Shown piece after piece: positions 47,546 through 61,000 of a DNA stretch of 64,000 nt. The notes under the pieces are model-generated. The model made no database searches. It had not been told where the DNA came from and was given only the letters and a program-made list of their open reading frames with translations. Source of the DNA: Diprion similis (Eukaryota > Arthropoda > Insecta > Hymenoptera > Diprionidae); the NCBI RefSeq assembly GCF_021155765.1, contig NC_060108.1, positions 11,381,425 to 11,445,424 of the forward strand. The letters run 5' to 3'. The position numbers were made by a program, and so were the translations under genes. The number at the start of each line of letters is the position of its first letter. The first letter of the stretch is position 1.

Positions 47546-48114
47546 CTAAAATTTAACATAACTTTGCAAAAACTCACGGAACCAGACCCGCTTCTCCCAC
47601 TTCTGCTGATTACAACCTGAGTAAATTACTAGTTGCGCAATATTCTTGCTTCTTTCCTGCTACACGTCTCGACCCAACTTTTCTCGCAGCAAATTTCGAC
47701 GCACTGCCCTAAATAATACGCGGTGAAAGGGGCTTCATATTTCGTCATATGATATTTGCTTGGTCATATATTTTTCATTCATTTTTTCTATATTTTCACA
47801 GTCAATCCTCTCTTTACAATCGACCTAATTTAATTCGGCAATGTTTGATCAGCGTCGCAGTGGCGCTTGTATCTTACAGATTCTATGAAAGTGTCAACAG
47901 ATCATGATGTTAATTTTTCATACTTAAGAGGCGAGACCAAAGTATTTAAAGAAAGCGTAGATGTGTAATCAACTTTTTGTGAGAAACAACGTCTTTAGTA
48001 TTTTTTCCTATTTAGTTTTCATTTCGATGAATCCTGTGAGGAATTTTGGATACAAAAAGAACGTGCCCAGGTAGCACACTTATCCAGAGGCTGATTATCA
48101 TTCGACTACAAAAA

Positions 48115-48147
48115 GTCGACGTTTTGTCCAATTACAAAAACGTCGAC
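48115..48147. repeat. inverted repeat around GTCGAC
   Basis: GTCGACGTTTTGT at 48115-48127 faces ACAAAAACGTCGAC at 48134-48147, a near-perfect inverted pair with a six-base spacer. The same 13-mer recurs at 60261-60273. Confidence 0.6.
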
Positions 48148-49689
48148 GCATGTTGGCGAAAAATAGACAAAAGGTTGGCTAATTTTTAACAGCTATAGAT
48201 CGTAAAAAAACTATACTTCACGTTTACGAATGTCTTCTGAAATGTCAAGTATAAGGCAACTTGATAAGACAACGTGTTGTCACCTGACAGTTACCACTGG
48301 AAAGTTAAGACAAAATGTTTTGATGTTTCTCAGAAAAGCAATTGTTAATGTGAGCGCATTCATGTCCCGAATGAAAGACAATGTCTGGTGGCAGTTAGAC
48401 TGACTAATCGCTATCTCACACTAGACGCCGGCTGACTATTAACTATAACGTAATTAGCTAACTTGCAAATTATTGCCTTTTTATCTTGACTGCTAACAGT
48501 CAACTGAAAACTTGATAACGGTTGACCTCGGGGGTTGCCTTTACCGTGACATTTTTTACATTGAGAATTTCTGTCGATATTAAGTCAATTAAAAGCCAAA
48601 AGTGTGTTACTTGGATAAGATATAGATATATGGGCTTTGACCTTAAAAATCGCGAATAGCGCTTATGTAAAATTAATAAATAATGGTCTAAAAGGGTAGA
48701 TGAATTGCGTTTCCTGTTTTATTTGCCATTCATTTGTAAAATGAAGAAACTTATTACAGTATGTAAGTATGTAGTCCAATTTCAATACCCAACTAAGATT
48801 TAGAGATGGTCTACTCATAATGATTTATTCGAAAAATCTCTGTAAATAAAGCATCTTTTGGACCGTGGTGCCATATAATTTTATAAAACTATATACAGAT
48901 GTTCTAAAGTTGAGAAATTGCCACTTTTTTTTACTTGTATTTCATTCGTGTGGATTTCGGGAACTCAGGATACACCAGCATGGTAAAATTAAAGCGCTGA
49001 CTGTGAAATACAATCAAAGACTCTTTCGTTTTTCCGACATAACTTTCGAAGTTTAGATCCCATCTATAGTGACTTGTCCATCTTCTCGTAACTATTTTCA
49101 CATTATTACAAGTAATATTTATAACATATGCTGAAGCGAACAGTAATTGCGTTCCAGAGTGACGTTGAAGTGAAGTATAACTTGCTGATAATATTGCTGG
49201 ATTGATCGTTTGTTTAAACAATATAATCATGTAAAGAAAGGAAAACGTGAAGAGACGTGAATCGTAAGAAGGTTTGGGCGAGGCACGAGGGACCCCCGTT
49301 TACCATTTAACATTTACTATTTTTTAGTAGTACCATCCGATTTCTGACACCATAGTCCCTCTCAATTCATATGAATTAAAATCAATTCAAGTTTAGATTT
49401 TATGCAGGACTTTTCTTTCAACCCTTCCACCGCCAACCCAGCTTCAGCGATTTTTTTTTTTATTGATTTATGATACGAAATTGATTTTTTATTCCTTATG
49501 TAACTCCCCTTTTTATTAAACACTATGCTATCTAACTCAAAATCGTAACCCTCCCTTTCATCGTGCCGTGGTCTGTCGTGGTCTCGGTATCTTGCTGTAA
49601 AAGAGACGGCCGGAAAACCATACACGCAGACCAAAAAGTCGAGCCAAGCATCGGGTACTTTAGTTTGGCGTTTTCACGAGCGGAGCGCT

Positions 49690-49892
49690 GCTGCCTACCG
49701 TTGCTGCGCCGTACTCGCGCCTGAGATCAGCCGGTTGCGAGCGCTCGCTCTGCGCATGCGCGGCGGCGAGTTAGCGCGCGGCGCAAGGCTAGTTGGGTGA
49801 GAGAGGAGCGAGTGTCGAGTAGTCTGCGTGTAGTCCCTGTGTAGTCTGCGACCAACCTCCGAGCGGCTCTGAGCGAGGAGATAGGCGAACGG
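49690..49892 (+). promoter_or_regulatory. CpG-rich promoter and possible non-coding first exon, plus strand
   Basis: This is a sharply GC/CpG-rich block in AT-rich DNA, with an NRF1-like GCGCATGCGC at about 49753-49762. Downstream it turns into purine- and TAGTC-rich sequence and ends in a donor-like site (GGCGAACGG then GTATGT, cut near 49892). It is oriented opposite to both DHPAAS genes. I see no coding exon in this window that it clearly joins. It could be the first exon of a gene lying to the right, a long non-coding RNA, or a bidirectional promoter. Confidence 0.4.
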
Positions 49893-52092
49893 GTATGTCG
49901 CCATGACAGAAACGGCTTGGGACATGGACTATAAGGCCTATACCTAATGGTTAAAATAAAATAAAAAAAAAAGAGATACGGCTCGCTTTCCTCCGCATGC
50001 TAGATGGTCATTCTAATCTTCAAGGGAAATGAAAATCATGCTATTTGTAGAATATTTATCGGAACAAGAATCCATGGAGGGATCTCTTTGATTTAGATTC
50101 CGGACAAGGCTTTTCGAATGGCACTCTTCTTCATTTTGACGGAAAGGTATTGATTTAACACTTTACTAAATCTTATTTCGCAATCTGTGCGTTTAGCGTA
50201 CCTTATTGTATTTACTCATTGACCTACATAATTTCATGTTAATATATCATATTGTCGAAGTACAATCAATAATTCTATTGTAGTGGTACATGGATATCAG
50301 TATAAGGAATATGTGAGCACAAAAATCATTTTATTTTCTGGGATAAAAGTAATCGAAGGCGATTGATGGTCATAGAATTAGTAGAACATATTTTTACACA
50401 GAAATTTGTTTTTTTTCTTTTTGAAGTACCATCAATCCTACGTTCAAAAATCAAAATACGTCAATCAATTAAAAGATGAAACATGTAAAGTAATCATTTC
50501 ATTATAGCTTTCCGAACAGTGTTTTTGAAATATTTGAACGAACGACTATTTTTTAACACAAACGACAATTTACAAAACAATAAATCAATGTTTAAACGAT
50601 GATGAGCAGTATATTATGGATCTAGAGAGAGAACCAGGAGCTTTTGGTACAGTGAAAAATTTTGCAGAACGATTCGTTAGCGAATGCGCCAAAGTTACGC
50701 AAATCCGAAAACAAATTCCGCAAACATTGCTCAAGACAAAATGGCGGTTCTCTCCCAAGATGCGCACCTACAATATTTTCTACAACACATGTATGAAAAC
50801 TGCGGGTTCTTGAACGAAACTTGCAGTTGATTGACTAATGAAAGTAAACCGGGAAAAACCTCAAGCACGTATAAAATTTCCATACCAAGAAAAAAACTCT
50901 TGTAACAGTTGAGAAAATTCAGAACGAGCTACCTTTAGTGGAGATTTTCGATGTATCAGTACAATTCAGTTTTGACATATTAACCTAACCTGACTTCGTA
51001 AAACTTAAACTTTCGACCCGGTTTTCGGACATAATATGTATTGATTACAAAGTAGGAACCGAGAATTAGATTTCGTGATTTCTGGCGACGGTATTACGGA
51101 AAATTGGGAAGTCAAAGGGGTGACTTCAGAATGTGTGAAAAGCACATAAATCTCATAATCTTTGATTCCTCGACATTGCAAAATAACTGTTGCTTTTCTG
51201 GCTTAATTGCAAACTAGCAGAATATTTTTGATTTTATTTATCTACTAGCTGAACGGTACAAGTACAAAAATTCCAACTGTTGTAAAAAATTAGCACATAA
51301 AAGCACTAAATTTTTGTATATAGTAAATCTATTTTGGCGGCTTTGCTCTGCTAGCTTCACGGAGGTACGTTATAAACAGGTGTTACTCGATAGAAATGAT
51401 TTATTAAAATACTAAAGGATCACCTCATTGCATGGCTCCTTGATATCATGATGAATAATTTTAGTGGCAAATACCAAGCATGTTTGATGCAATCATATTC
51501 TCTTCTAACCATAAAACACTCGCTACTCTGTAATGAGAAATCACAAAGCATGATTCATTAGGGCACTTATCCTCATGTGTGGTTTTACAAAGAGGTGGGG
51601 GTCAAAGATTGGAAGGATCAATATTGTGAATGGCCGATATATCGAGATTTAAAACATACGAAAATAAAATAACGAAAGATGAATGACTACTAATCAGTGA
51701 TATTTTCACAATTCCAGACTTCGAACAATTCATCTTTCGTCATTTTATTCTCACATTTTTGAAATTTCGAAATATAGATCCTGCCAAGATTTGACGTATT
51801 TTAAAATAAATCATTTCTATTGCGAGAAAAACTTATGCGATACTTATTAACAGATTCAATAACTTCACTGTAGTACATACATTGTTCAGGTATACCTATA
51901 CACCTAGAATTCTAGAACTCCTATTATCAATAATGACCAGATGGATTACATTTCATCCGATCTGTTATCGGTGCACGGGTGAAACTTTAAGTTGATACAA
52001 TTTGATGAACGGTTACAAGAGAAACCAGAATCCCATTGAATGTTCTGTAATGGGATCAACATGTCGTTCAATGTAACGTTTTTCTGGCAATC

Positions 52093-55000
52093 TTATGAAA
52101 TAGTTTGCGGATTTTTCGCGTTCCTCATAATTTCAAGATCTAGTAGCTTGTCCGTTAAGCTATCCGAGTGTTTATCTGTGATCGTTGTGCAGGTCTCTAT
52201 CAGTTGTTCCTCGAGTACTTCCGACGTTTCGATTTGCGATTTTAAAATTTCGGCTGTCTGCGTTGTAATTTCATTCCAAGCAAACTCCACATCTCTCTCT
52301 TCACAATTCTGACTACAAACTACAAAACGCACGACGGTTTGCCCCATGTATGTTGTTGGTATGACGTAGATCTGCTTTCGTGCTGTCAAACGCTCGAGCA
52401 GCTCCTTGGACATGGAATTGTCACCCTGGCAAGTAAATTTTCAGATTATAGATCTACTTTTTATGAAGAACATTTTTACAAAAACATTCTGTTGTGGTTA
52501 TAGAATTGCTGCAAAGATAAATGACAAAGAACGTACCTTAATTCTGAAGCAAACGAGTCCCAGTGTCGTATCCGCAACTATTTCAAACCTATTGTCACAT
52601 CGAACGAGCTTCTCGAAGTAACGAGCCAGGTTTACCGATCGACGAATGTAGTTCCGAATCCCTTCGACTCCATAAATCCTCATGACGAACCATAGCTTCA
52701 GGGACCGGAACCTGCGACCCAGAGGAATCTGCCAGTGCTGAAAAGTAATACGATTGTTAATTGAATTTTGGATCCAGCTATTCGTAGAGTGGATTGTTTC
52801 ACATCGACTTTCTCTACTATTCGATTCTTATCATTCAGCTTACTCTGTAATCCGGTGCTGTATCCTCGTGGGCATGGGCGAGGTAAATTCTCTCGACGTT
52901 CGCGGCCTCGATTAGATACCGGGAGTTCTTCACCCTGGAAACCAAGCACAGTGTCATGCGTTTTTAAAGTTACCGCCATAAAAGAAAATTCAAGACTTGT
53001 ACGCAAGAACGATTTCGCTTGGTTTAAGTGTTTTTGCGTGTCATGCCACGGTACTGAAATTTTCTATACCAATAGCATGTATTTCAATCTTATGAAAATC
53101 AGTTTATCAACGCAGTTTGTTATAAATTATCAAATACTTGAGTGAAATTCAAGTTTGAAACCTAGTGTGAAAGTTGGTATATCTGTACAAAGGTGAATAG
53201 TTTTTACAGATAAGTCAACAGTGAAAATGGTTAGTAAACTTGATATTGTTTATGAACAGAGTTCACGTGGAATATTGAAGAGACATATATATAACGATTT
53301 CTTAAGTGTTAATTTCGACAAACAGTTATGAGTTTTAATTACCCGGTTCGAGTCTTTCTTGCACCCCATGTCTACGATTAGCGAGTAACTATTAAGTTTC
53401 TAATTCGTTGTACCTACCATAGTGCAGAACAATCAAAGTTGACTAGCATCCATTTGTGAGGGTTAAAGCTGAACGACTCGGCGAATTTTATTCCGGGCAT
53501 AAGGTGTCGCAATTCAGGGCAGGCTAAGGCGGTACCTGAAAGCGAAACGTTCGGTCGTTACTTTCCGGTTTCCTATTTGCTTCTTCCCCCCTTTTTTCAA
53601 CTCTCTTTCTCTTTCGTTTACTGCTACGTGACTCGGAGATTTCACTCTCAAGACTTACGTATATCGAATAACAGTTACGTGGATCAATAATTTATCTACA
53701 TGGATGGAGTAGATTTGATTTTCTACCAAAACAAGCTCCCTTGATTCGTAACTTGCCGTTCACTGCCTCGTGGCTTCCAATACATGTGAGGAAGTGAAAC
53801 GGCATATTACTCGAAAGCTGCAGGTGCTCATTATTATGTCATTCAAATAGCCGTGAGTGTAACTCTTATCGTAAGTTTTACGAAAATTGCATCAGACTTT
53901 TATCCTTCGTTCTTTTATCTGCCGATAAATAAATATTCGCCCAAAGAATATTGTTAAGCTTCGATCTGAAATCTAAGTGAACGTAACCGGTAAAAATCGC
54001 AAAATTTTTCTAACTGTTTCACTAATGCCAAAGACTTTTAAACAGATACCAAAATTTTCAATTTTTTTTTTTTTTATACATTATAGCGTAAAATTAATTC
54101 TATAAGAGTTACGAAAATTTCTAGTCTATTTCGTACGTCATTCACAAATATTTCTCCCATAAACAATGCCAATTTACCGGCGTATGCAGCGTCCACATGA
54201 AGCCAGACATTGTTTTCGTTACATAAGGGTCCAAGCTCGTCAAGACAATCGTATGCACAAGTCCCTGTGGTCCCCAGAGTGGCGACGACGTAGCAAGGAA
54301 CGAGTCCAGCCTCCTCGTCCTTCCGCATCGCTTCGAGAAGCGTTGATCCTCTCAAACGGCATTTTTCGTCAGATGGTAGGAGCCTCATAGTCATCGAGCC
54401 AAGTATCCCTGCTTTCTCCACTGACGAGTTTGACTGATCTGTTGCATAAAAATACTTGACAGTTACTTTTGAAATTACGGCTATAAGAACAGATGAGTAG
54501 AAGTGAATAGACAGGAACAGGTCATAGAGATGTGAGGCAAGGCTCGATTATTTTCTATTTTTTTATCATGAAACTTCTCTAAAAATGGATCTGATTTGAC
54601 ATCTTCTCTTTTCAGTAAGTTCTCAACAAGAGAAATTTATACTTGTGGTTACTGTAAAGTCATAATATAATTTTATTTTTTACTATAGCTGGAAAATATA
54701 TTTCTGGATAAAAAATGTAAACCAGTTCTAAAGCTGTGACCAGAAAATCTGACAAGTCTTACTATTTTTTTTACTCTGGTCACTTGTGCCATATTTTTTT
54801 GTAACTATTGAGAAAAATTTTAATTTTGGTGCAACAGTGAAGTGAAGTACCTCGAATTTTCTAGTAATTATTAGTGCCTTAGGATTTAGCCGGCTTAGTC
54901 GGTCAAGGCAGTTAATTGGGCTAATTGGCTGAAAATTAGCTGGCTAAAACCTAAAAACGTACAAAATCAACAAGCAAATGAATTTTTCACATTTCAGATT

Positions 55001-58000
55001 CGAATTTGGAACTGGAATAAATTTTATTATATTCACTCTGCAGAATTATTTTCATCTAATTTTTCAAGGTGACAAAAAAGTTGAATAATCAGTACTAATC
55101 AACTAAGCTGAAAGAAAGAAATTCGCGTAACTTTCACTAGTAATTGTAACAAATGAAATTTCCCTCAATGTTACAAAATAATCTGAGCCCTGCTTTACCG
55201 ACTAGAATAGTGCCTCGAAAGGTTAGCTATGAAGTTAGCAGAAGACGAAGATAGACTCCCGCTACGGCGCTAATTAGATCGTTAGCAACTAGTGGTAAGG
55301 TTACGAGGCCTCGAGCAGTTCGAGTTGGTAAAGAAGATCCCTACAAAAGTGACTCATTGTCAGTTCACTCACCAGAAGTGTAAGCCACCAGTTTACTCTT
55401 TATGGTAGCATCGTTCCAATCTGGATGCTCTTCCATCAGCTTTCTGGTCGCTCGCTCTTTTGCAGCTAAGAGGCAGACAAGCGTTGCCTCGCTAGCTGAA
55501 CCCTGAAATGACCAAAAAAGAACTTGAAGTAAATTATAGAGCACTACCTTATCGATTGAAAAATTAGTAAACCACGTTGTACTGATGAATTATGTGGCTA
55601 ATGATCTCCGACATATGCATCTTCAAGTTGGATATCGAATTAGATACTCGAGACAAGCTCACTTGTACAGTTTTCTCAAATATCGACTGCGTTAAAGATG
55701 CATACCAACTGTTAAAAAAGTAAGCTCTTATCGCTGATGGGTATAAACGTTTTCCATGTTAATTTGGCAATTCTTCCTTTTTTCCATTGCTTGGATTTTA
55801 TGCTGAAGGCTAGAACGTGAAAAATTATTTTCAGATTATTTTAGCAAGAATTCCGACTTCCTAAACATGAAAACTCTAAATTTAAGACTGCGCCGAAATG
55901 CCGTTATTTGAAATACAACTGAAGAGTCGTTCCAGGAAATTCATTGAAAAACGATGTTCACAGCTTCGATATAAAAAAATTGTAACTCGGTATAAATTTC
56001 AAGTGAATATCATCAGATCAAATTGAGATGATGCAAGAAGGCTCCGAAATTACGACGCCCGGAAATATGAGCCACCTTACTACCTCAGATAAACCGAAAT
56101 GTTCTGAATAACCGGTTTGTTGTTGAGAAAGTGTTGAATATATATCTAAAGCCAGTCAACTCGAATTAGCAGTGTTGCCAAAATAAATGGTATTACAGGT
56201 TGTGGTGTAATCTTTGGCATCACGCATCAATAACACTTCACCTAATCACACCGATTTCTATTTTGAATACCGATTGGTATGATTAGGAGTATTATTATTG
56301 AGAACATTGAGAATTAGTTAGAATGTGTCGGGCGTACAGTCTGGTCAAAAATGTAGTCTCGAAATATATACTAATTGTAAGACTTGGTTAAAAGATTGCG
56401 AGATAAGTCTGCAGTCGTTACAATAGTGCTTTGTTAACATGGAAACGAAGTAAATAAAAAAATAGAAAAAATAACCCCTAAATGAAATATTAGTATTCTG
56501 TTTTCATGTTAACAAAATCTGTCATATTTAATGTCCATTTGAGTTCTTGAATGGATTGATAATTGATAAAAACCGCTCGCGTAAAACTGTTAGACACTAT
56601 ATAGATGGCAAACTGCACATGCTTATTAGTAACGATAAAAGGTATGATTATGTATTACTAACTTCGTCTGGAGGTTAGAATATAATCGACATTATATTAT
56701 TTACCACAGAATTCCACCACGATTTGAGTATAATATATATACCTCAAAACAAAACTCGATAAACTATATCTGATATTTTTATTGACAAAAATTTACAGGT
56801 TAATGCAGTTTGCATAAATTTGGCAATAAATGATTTCGACAAGTATTCAGCTTGACTGAAAAAAATCATTACCTTGATATGAATGGGCGGAATTCTGTTC
56901 ATTTGTTGACTTCAAATCTTTGCTTCACAAATTCTTAAACCTAAAACTTTTTTGACTAGACTGTCCGTGACATCATATGTGATTTAATTAAATCTTTTTT
57001 TCCTCAATTCATATGGCTCGTTGGTCTAGGGGTATGATTCTCGCTTAGGGTGCGAGAGGTCCCGGGTTCAAATCCCGGACGAGCCCAATTTTTTTGTGCG
57101 TTCTGAATGCGACCAAAATTGTGATACAGCTTTGGTGTTTTAACCAGTCGAAGAAAATTTCTTCAGAAAGTACAAAACTCGCTCATTTTTCGAGGATAAA
57201 TCGGAAGTTTTCGCTTTAGTTTTTCATACCGCCATAACATACGTGCATGTTACCGCGGAAATTGCCAGCCGAGTAAGTTGAAACATTGAGAAGTTATTCT
57301 TGTACACTGTATCGGCAAATAATTATTGATTCACGTGATAAATCATTTATAACTCGAAACCAAATTTGTGGAAACTGAAAACCAAACGTGACTTCACTTT
57401 AACTATAAATAAATGTATAATATTATTTATCACAATCAGTACAACGGCTCGTTGGTCTAGGGGTATGATTCTCGCTTCGGGTGCGAGAGGTCCCGGGTTC
57501 AAATCCCGGACGAGCCCAACACCCATATTTTTTTTTCTAGATTGTTTGTATTTTTCATTAGTAATTGGTAATTAAAAGAGTTTGTTAGAATGCGTTGAGA
57601 ATACCACTAGATTGCAAGACTTGGGAGACAATTTTGTCGTGAAATCTCGAAGGTTTGATTTTTACGAAGGTTGCAGATAATTTCCTCAACGAATGTATAG
57701 ATGTTCAGATAGATCGTTGTATCTTTTTCTTCTTCTTCTTTAACTGATTATTTTATAAAAAATATATAAGAATCAAATTTAACTACCTGTATGACTCCTC
57801 CGCCCGGACCTTCGCTACAGTTTAAGAATTCCTCTGGCAAATTTAGCATCTTTCCAAGCCAGTTCATCGTGATAACTTCAAGCTCAGTGCAGGCGGGAGA
57901 TGACATCCACGAAAATCCGATACAACCAATACCGGCACTTACGATCTCCCCGATGATTGCTGGATAAGAATTGCCCGACGGAAAGTAGGCGTGAAAATGA

Positions 58001-61000
58001 GGTGAGTTCCAGTGCGTCACCTGTTTCGACACGTCAAAGTGATTAATTATTAACTCTCTTTGGGTAATACTACGGAAAGCAAACAACCCAAATAACGCAA
58101 TTGGCAAAAAGGCAACTTAAAGTCTACTTTAAGTCTAGTGAAAAATGCCAACGTATAGTCGACTTATAGTATCTAAATTGCTGTTAGCCATATTTGAACT
58201 GATTTTCAAGTCGACTAACAATAAATCTCGGCTCTAGGTCTAGGTCTAGGTAATGCCCGAGATGTCATGGGTAACCTCGTAATCTCAACCGCGACGCGGA
58301 AAATAGTACGTTGTGTATCAAGGACGGAAAAGCGGTGATTTTGACTACGAGCGAAGCGACAAAATCGCATTCCACCGGTGGTACACACGATGTTTTTCAT
58401 CCAACCCTTTTTGAAAACGTGAAATACTGAGAAAAAAAAACACAGCAGTGCCATCGAGCTATTTCTCTACACGCGGGGAAAAACGAAGCAGTAAATGTAT
58501 GCTTACTACAATTATTTGAATTTCATTTCATACATTTCAAGAATAGTTTCTATCTGATATGATCTGATCAAAATATTACTCTTGCATGTTTTATTGTTGT
58601 TAACGTCTCTACTCTCTAGCGATGTTCAAAGTTGCCAAGTCGCAAACTGCTTTACCGACATGTTACCGACTGATGCTACGTATTTGTAACGCTAGGAGGC
58701 GCTGTATTCGTTGCAGCCCGATTCCATATCGCCCGCTCGGGCCGTGTGGAAAGTTCTTGTCAGTCCGTTTCCGCAAATTAGTCTGAAACGCGCTACTTGC
58801 CGCCCGCTCCGCGTGCGTGAAGTGACGAGTTTTATAAACGGTCGTACAAAAATGTTCTAAATATTACATCGAGGAAGCTTCAAGCGTGGCAGTTATTTGC
58901 TAAAGTGTGTGATCATAATTGTGAAATAAAAGTGATTAAAAGTGATTAAAAGTGTCTCAACAACCGGAGTTTGACCGAATATCATCAAAAGGTAAGACGT
59001 TTTATTTCATCCACAAATGTACAAAAATTTATACAACTTTCGTTTTTTTGTGAAAACATAACCTCGTCATTGACGCGTCTGTGATACGTTCGAAGGTACG
59101 ATTTACACTTTCTTATTGATGTAGCTTTCTTATTCGCGGAATGAACCAGTTTTGCTGTAATAACGACGAGCGTAATCCAATGTTAGTAAATCGGTAGATT
59201 AAAATGTTTTTCGTAGCCGGAAAGGATCGAGGCAGTATCAATGATTGTAAACAAAGTTCGACCCCGCGCGATCCTCGCCAAGTTAGTCGCCGATGTTTTC
59301 ATGATTCTAATGTAGTGTAATCTATGAGTAGGTCTTTCAGTTATATTAGGGGCCGATCATAAAACACGTGACGCAAATTTTACGAATATTCCCCCCCCCC
59401 CCCCCCCCCCCCTCCTCAATTTGCTCTCTTTTTTCAGAAATAAAAAGCAAGTAAAATACTAAATTGAAACATTTTATCATAGAATACTTCTGAGAAGAAA
59501 AGATTTTATCTTGTTTTATATATTTGACAACGTAAATATATATGTAATATATAATTTATACGACTAAATACAGGAAATTCCCAGCATCTCTATCATATCA
59601 TAGCGTCTTGTGATTTTTCCATCCCCCCCCCCCCTCCCCCCTCGCTGCGTCACGTGTTTTATGAACAGCCCCTTATTCTGTAGAGTGAAAACTTTAGTTT
59701 TAAATTGCTGACGACAAAAATTCGTTTCCTTCAATTGATCGTATGGAATTTTTCGTAATTTTTTTCTCTGTTATTGAAACTTGTTGATTATTAATGGAAG
59801 ATTTTTTTTACAAAAAGACAAACTTCTTCAAGTAGGGAAAACAGCACCGTTCAGGTATGTCAGAAGAAATATTGTCTGAAAATAATGCCTATGCCAGGAC
59901 AAAATCTTGTCGCACAAGATCACATTCAAGTTCTTAGTTTTTTTTTTTTTTGTTTTTTTTTTTCTTTCTTTAAACAGCAATTAACTGAAATCGTAGAATC
60001 AACGCAGGTGACATGATTTTGGCGTGTCGTCGGTATTTCAATATTGAAATTTGTTCTGTATTGGTGAAGTCACGCACCTTTAATAGTCGACTTACAGCTG
60101 ACTCTACGTAGACTTGCAGTCGGCTTTTTATGAGTCGACCATATGTTGACTTAATTTTAAACTGGCTTACAAATCAATTTTGCGTTGACTTTTCGTCGAC
60201 AAGTAAGTAGTCAACGATTTTAGTAGACTATGTTTACGTTCGATTTCTAGTCAACTGACGGTCGACGTTTTGTTGTTTGGAAACGTGAAATAAACAAAGC
60301 CTTGTATAACTACGATCACACAATATTATGATGCATGAAAATGTGCACTCAGATTTTATATATAGTCAAACAGTTACACTCACAATCGGTTGGAAGAATA
60401 ACAAAAATTGTTTTCAATCCGTGGCAATTGTTATACTTTATCAAAATTTCTCGATTTTAATTTGAAACTTTGAATATTATGTGAGCACGAAATGCAGCTG
60501 CATCACTTTTTCGCAAACCCGTTTGGGTATTGATTTCATAATTAGCCAGATTTGGTGAAACTAATTGAAAGTATTTCTCGTCTTTTCGGTGAGTCGATGA
60601 CTAATAGTTTTGTAAATAAGCGAGGTGAAAACGATTCTTTATATAACAAGAGTACATCACGCGCTTTTATTTCATGTCCGAAATTGAGGTGATGGTTACG
60701 CGATGTTAGATTTGTTTGCGACAGCGCATGCGCGCAGTACTAGACTAGTTAAAAGTGGTCTTTTTAGTACTCCGCGCATGTGCAATCACAGACTCACGCT
60801 ATCGTCACAGAAAGGGATACTTTGTATACGGAATGTAAAATTCTTTGTGTAAAGATTTTTTTTAATTCAGTGAAATATTTTAGATTGCGGTTGTTTTAGA
60901 GTGCGTTTATTACCACCATATTTCTGTAAATTGAATGATCTTACGAGTGATATTGAAAGTGAGCGAATTAATTGAATGTAATCATTTCAATTTCTTCTAC

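Larger units (their letters stand above)
47546..52092. other. spacer between the two DHPAAS copies
   Basis: Apart from the GC-rich exon-like segment at 49690-49892 (listed separately) and the GTCGAC inverted pair at 48115-48147, I see no feature. Copy B's 3' UTR must occupy the right edge. No decayed third DHPAAS copy was recognised here by eye. Confidence 0.4.

Noticed and set aside
52768-53145. 125-codon plus-strand frame
   Set aside because: Antisense to exon 6 of DHPAAS copy B plus intron sequence.
57366-57575. 69-codon frame
   Set aside because: It runs through the tRNA-Pro (CGG) gene; the tRNA explains the sequence.
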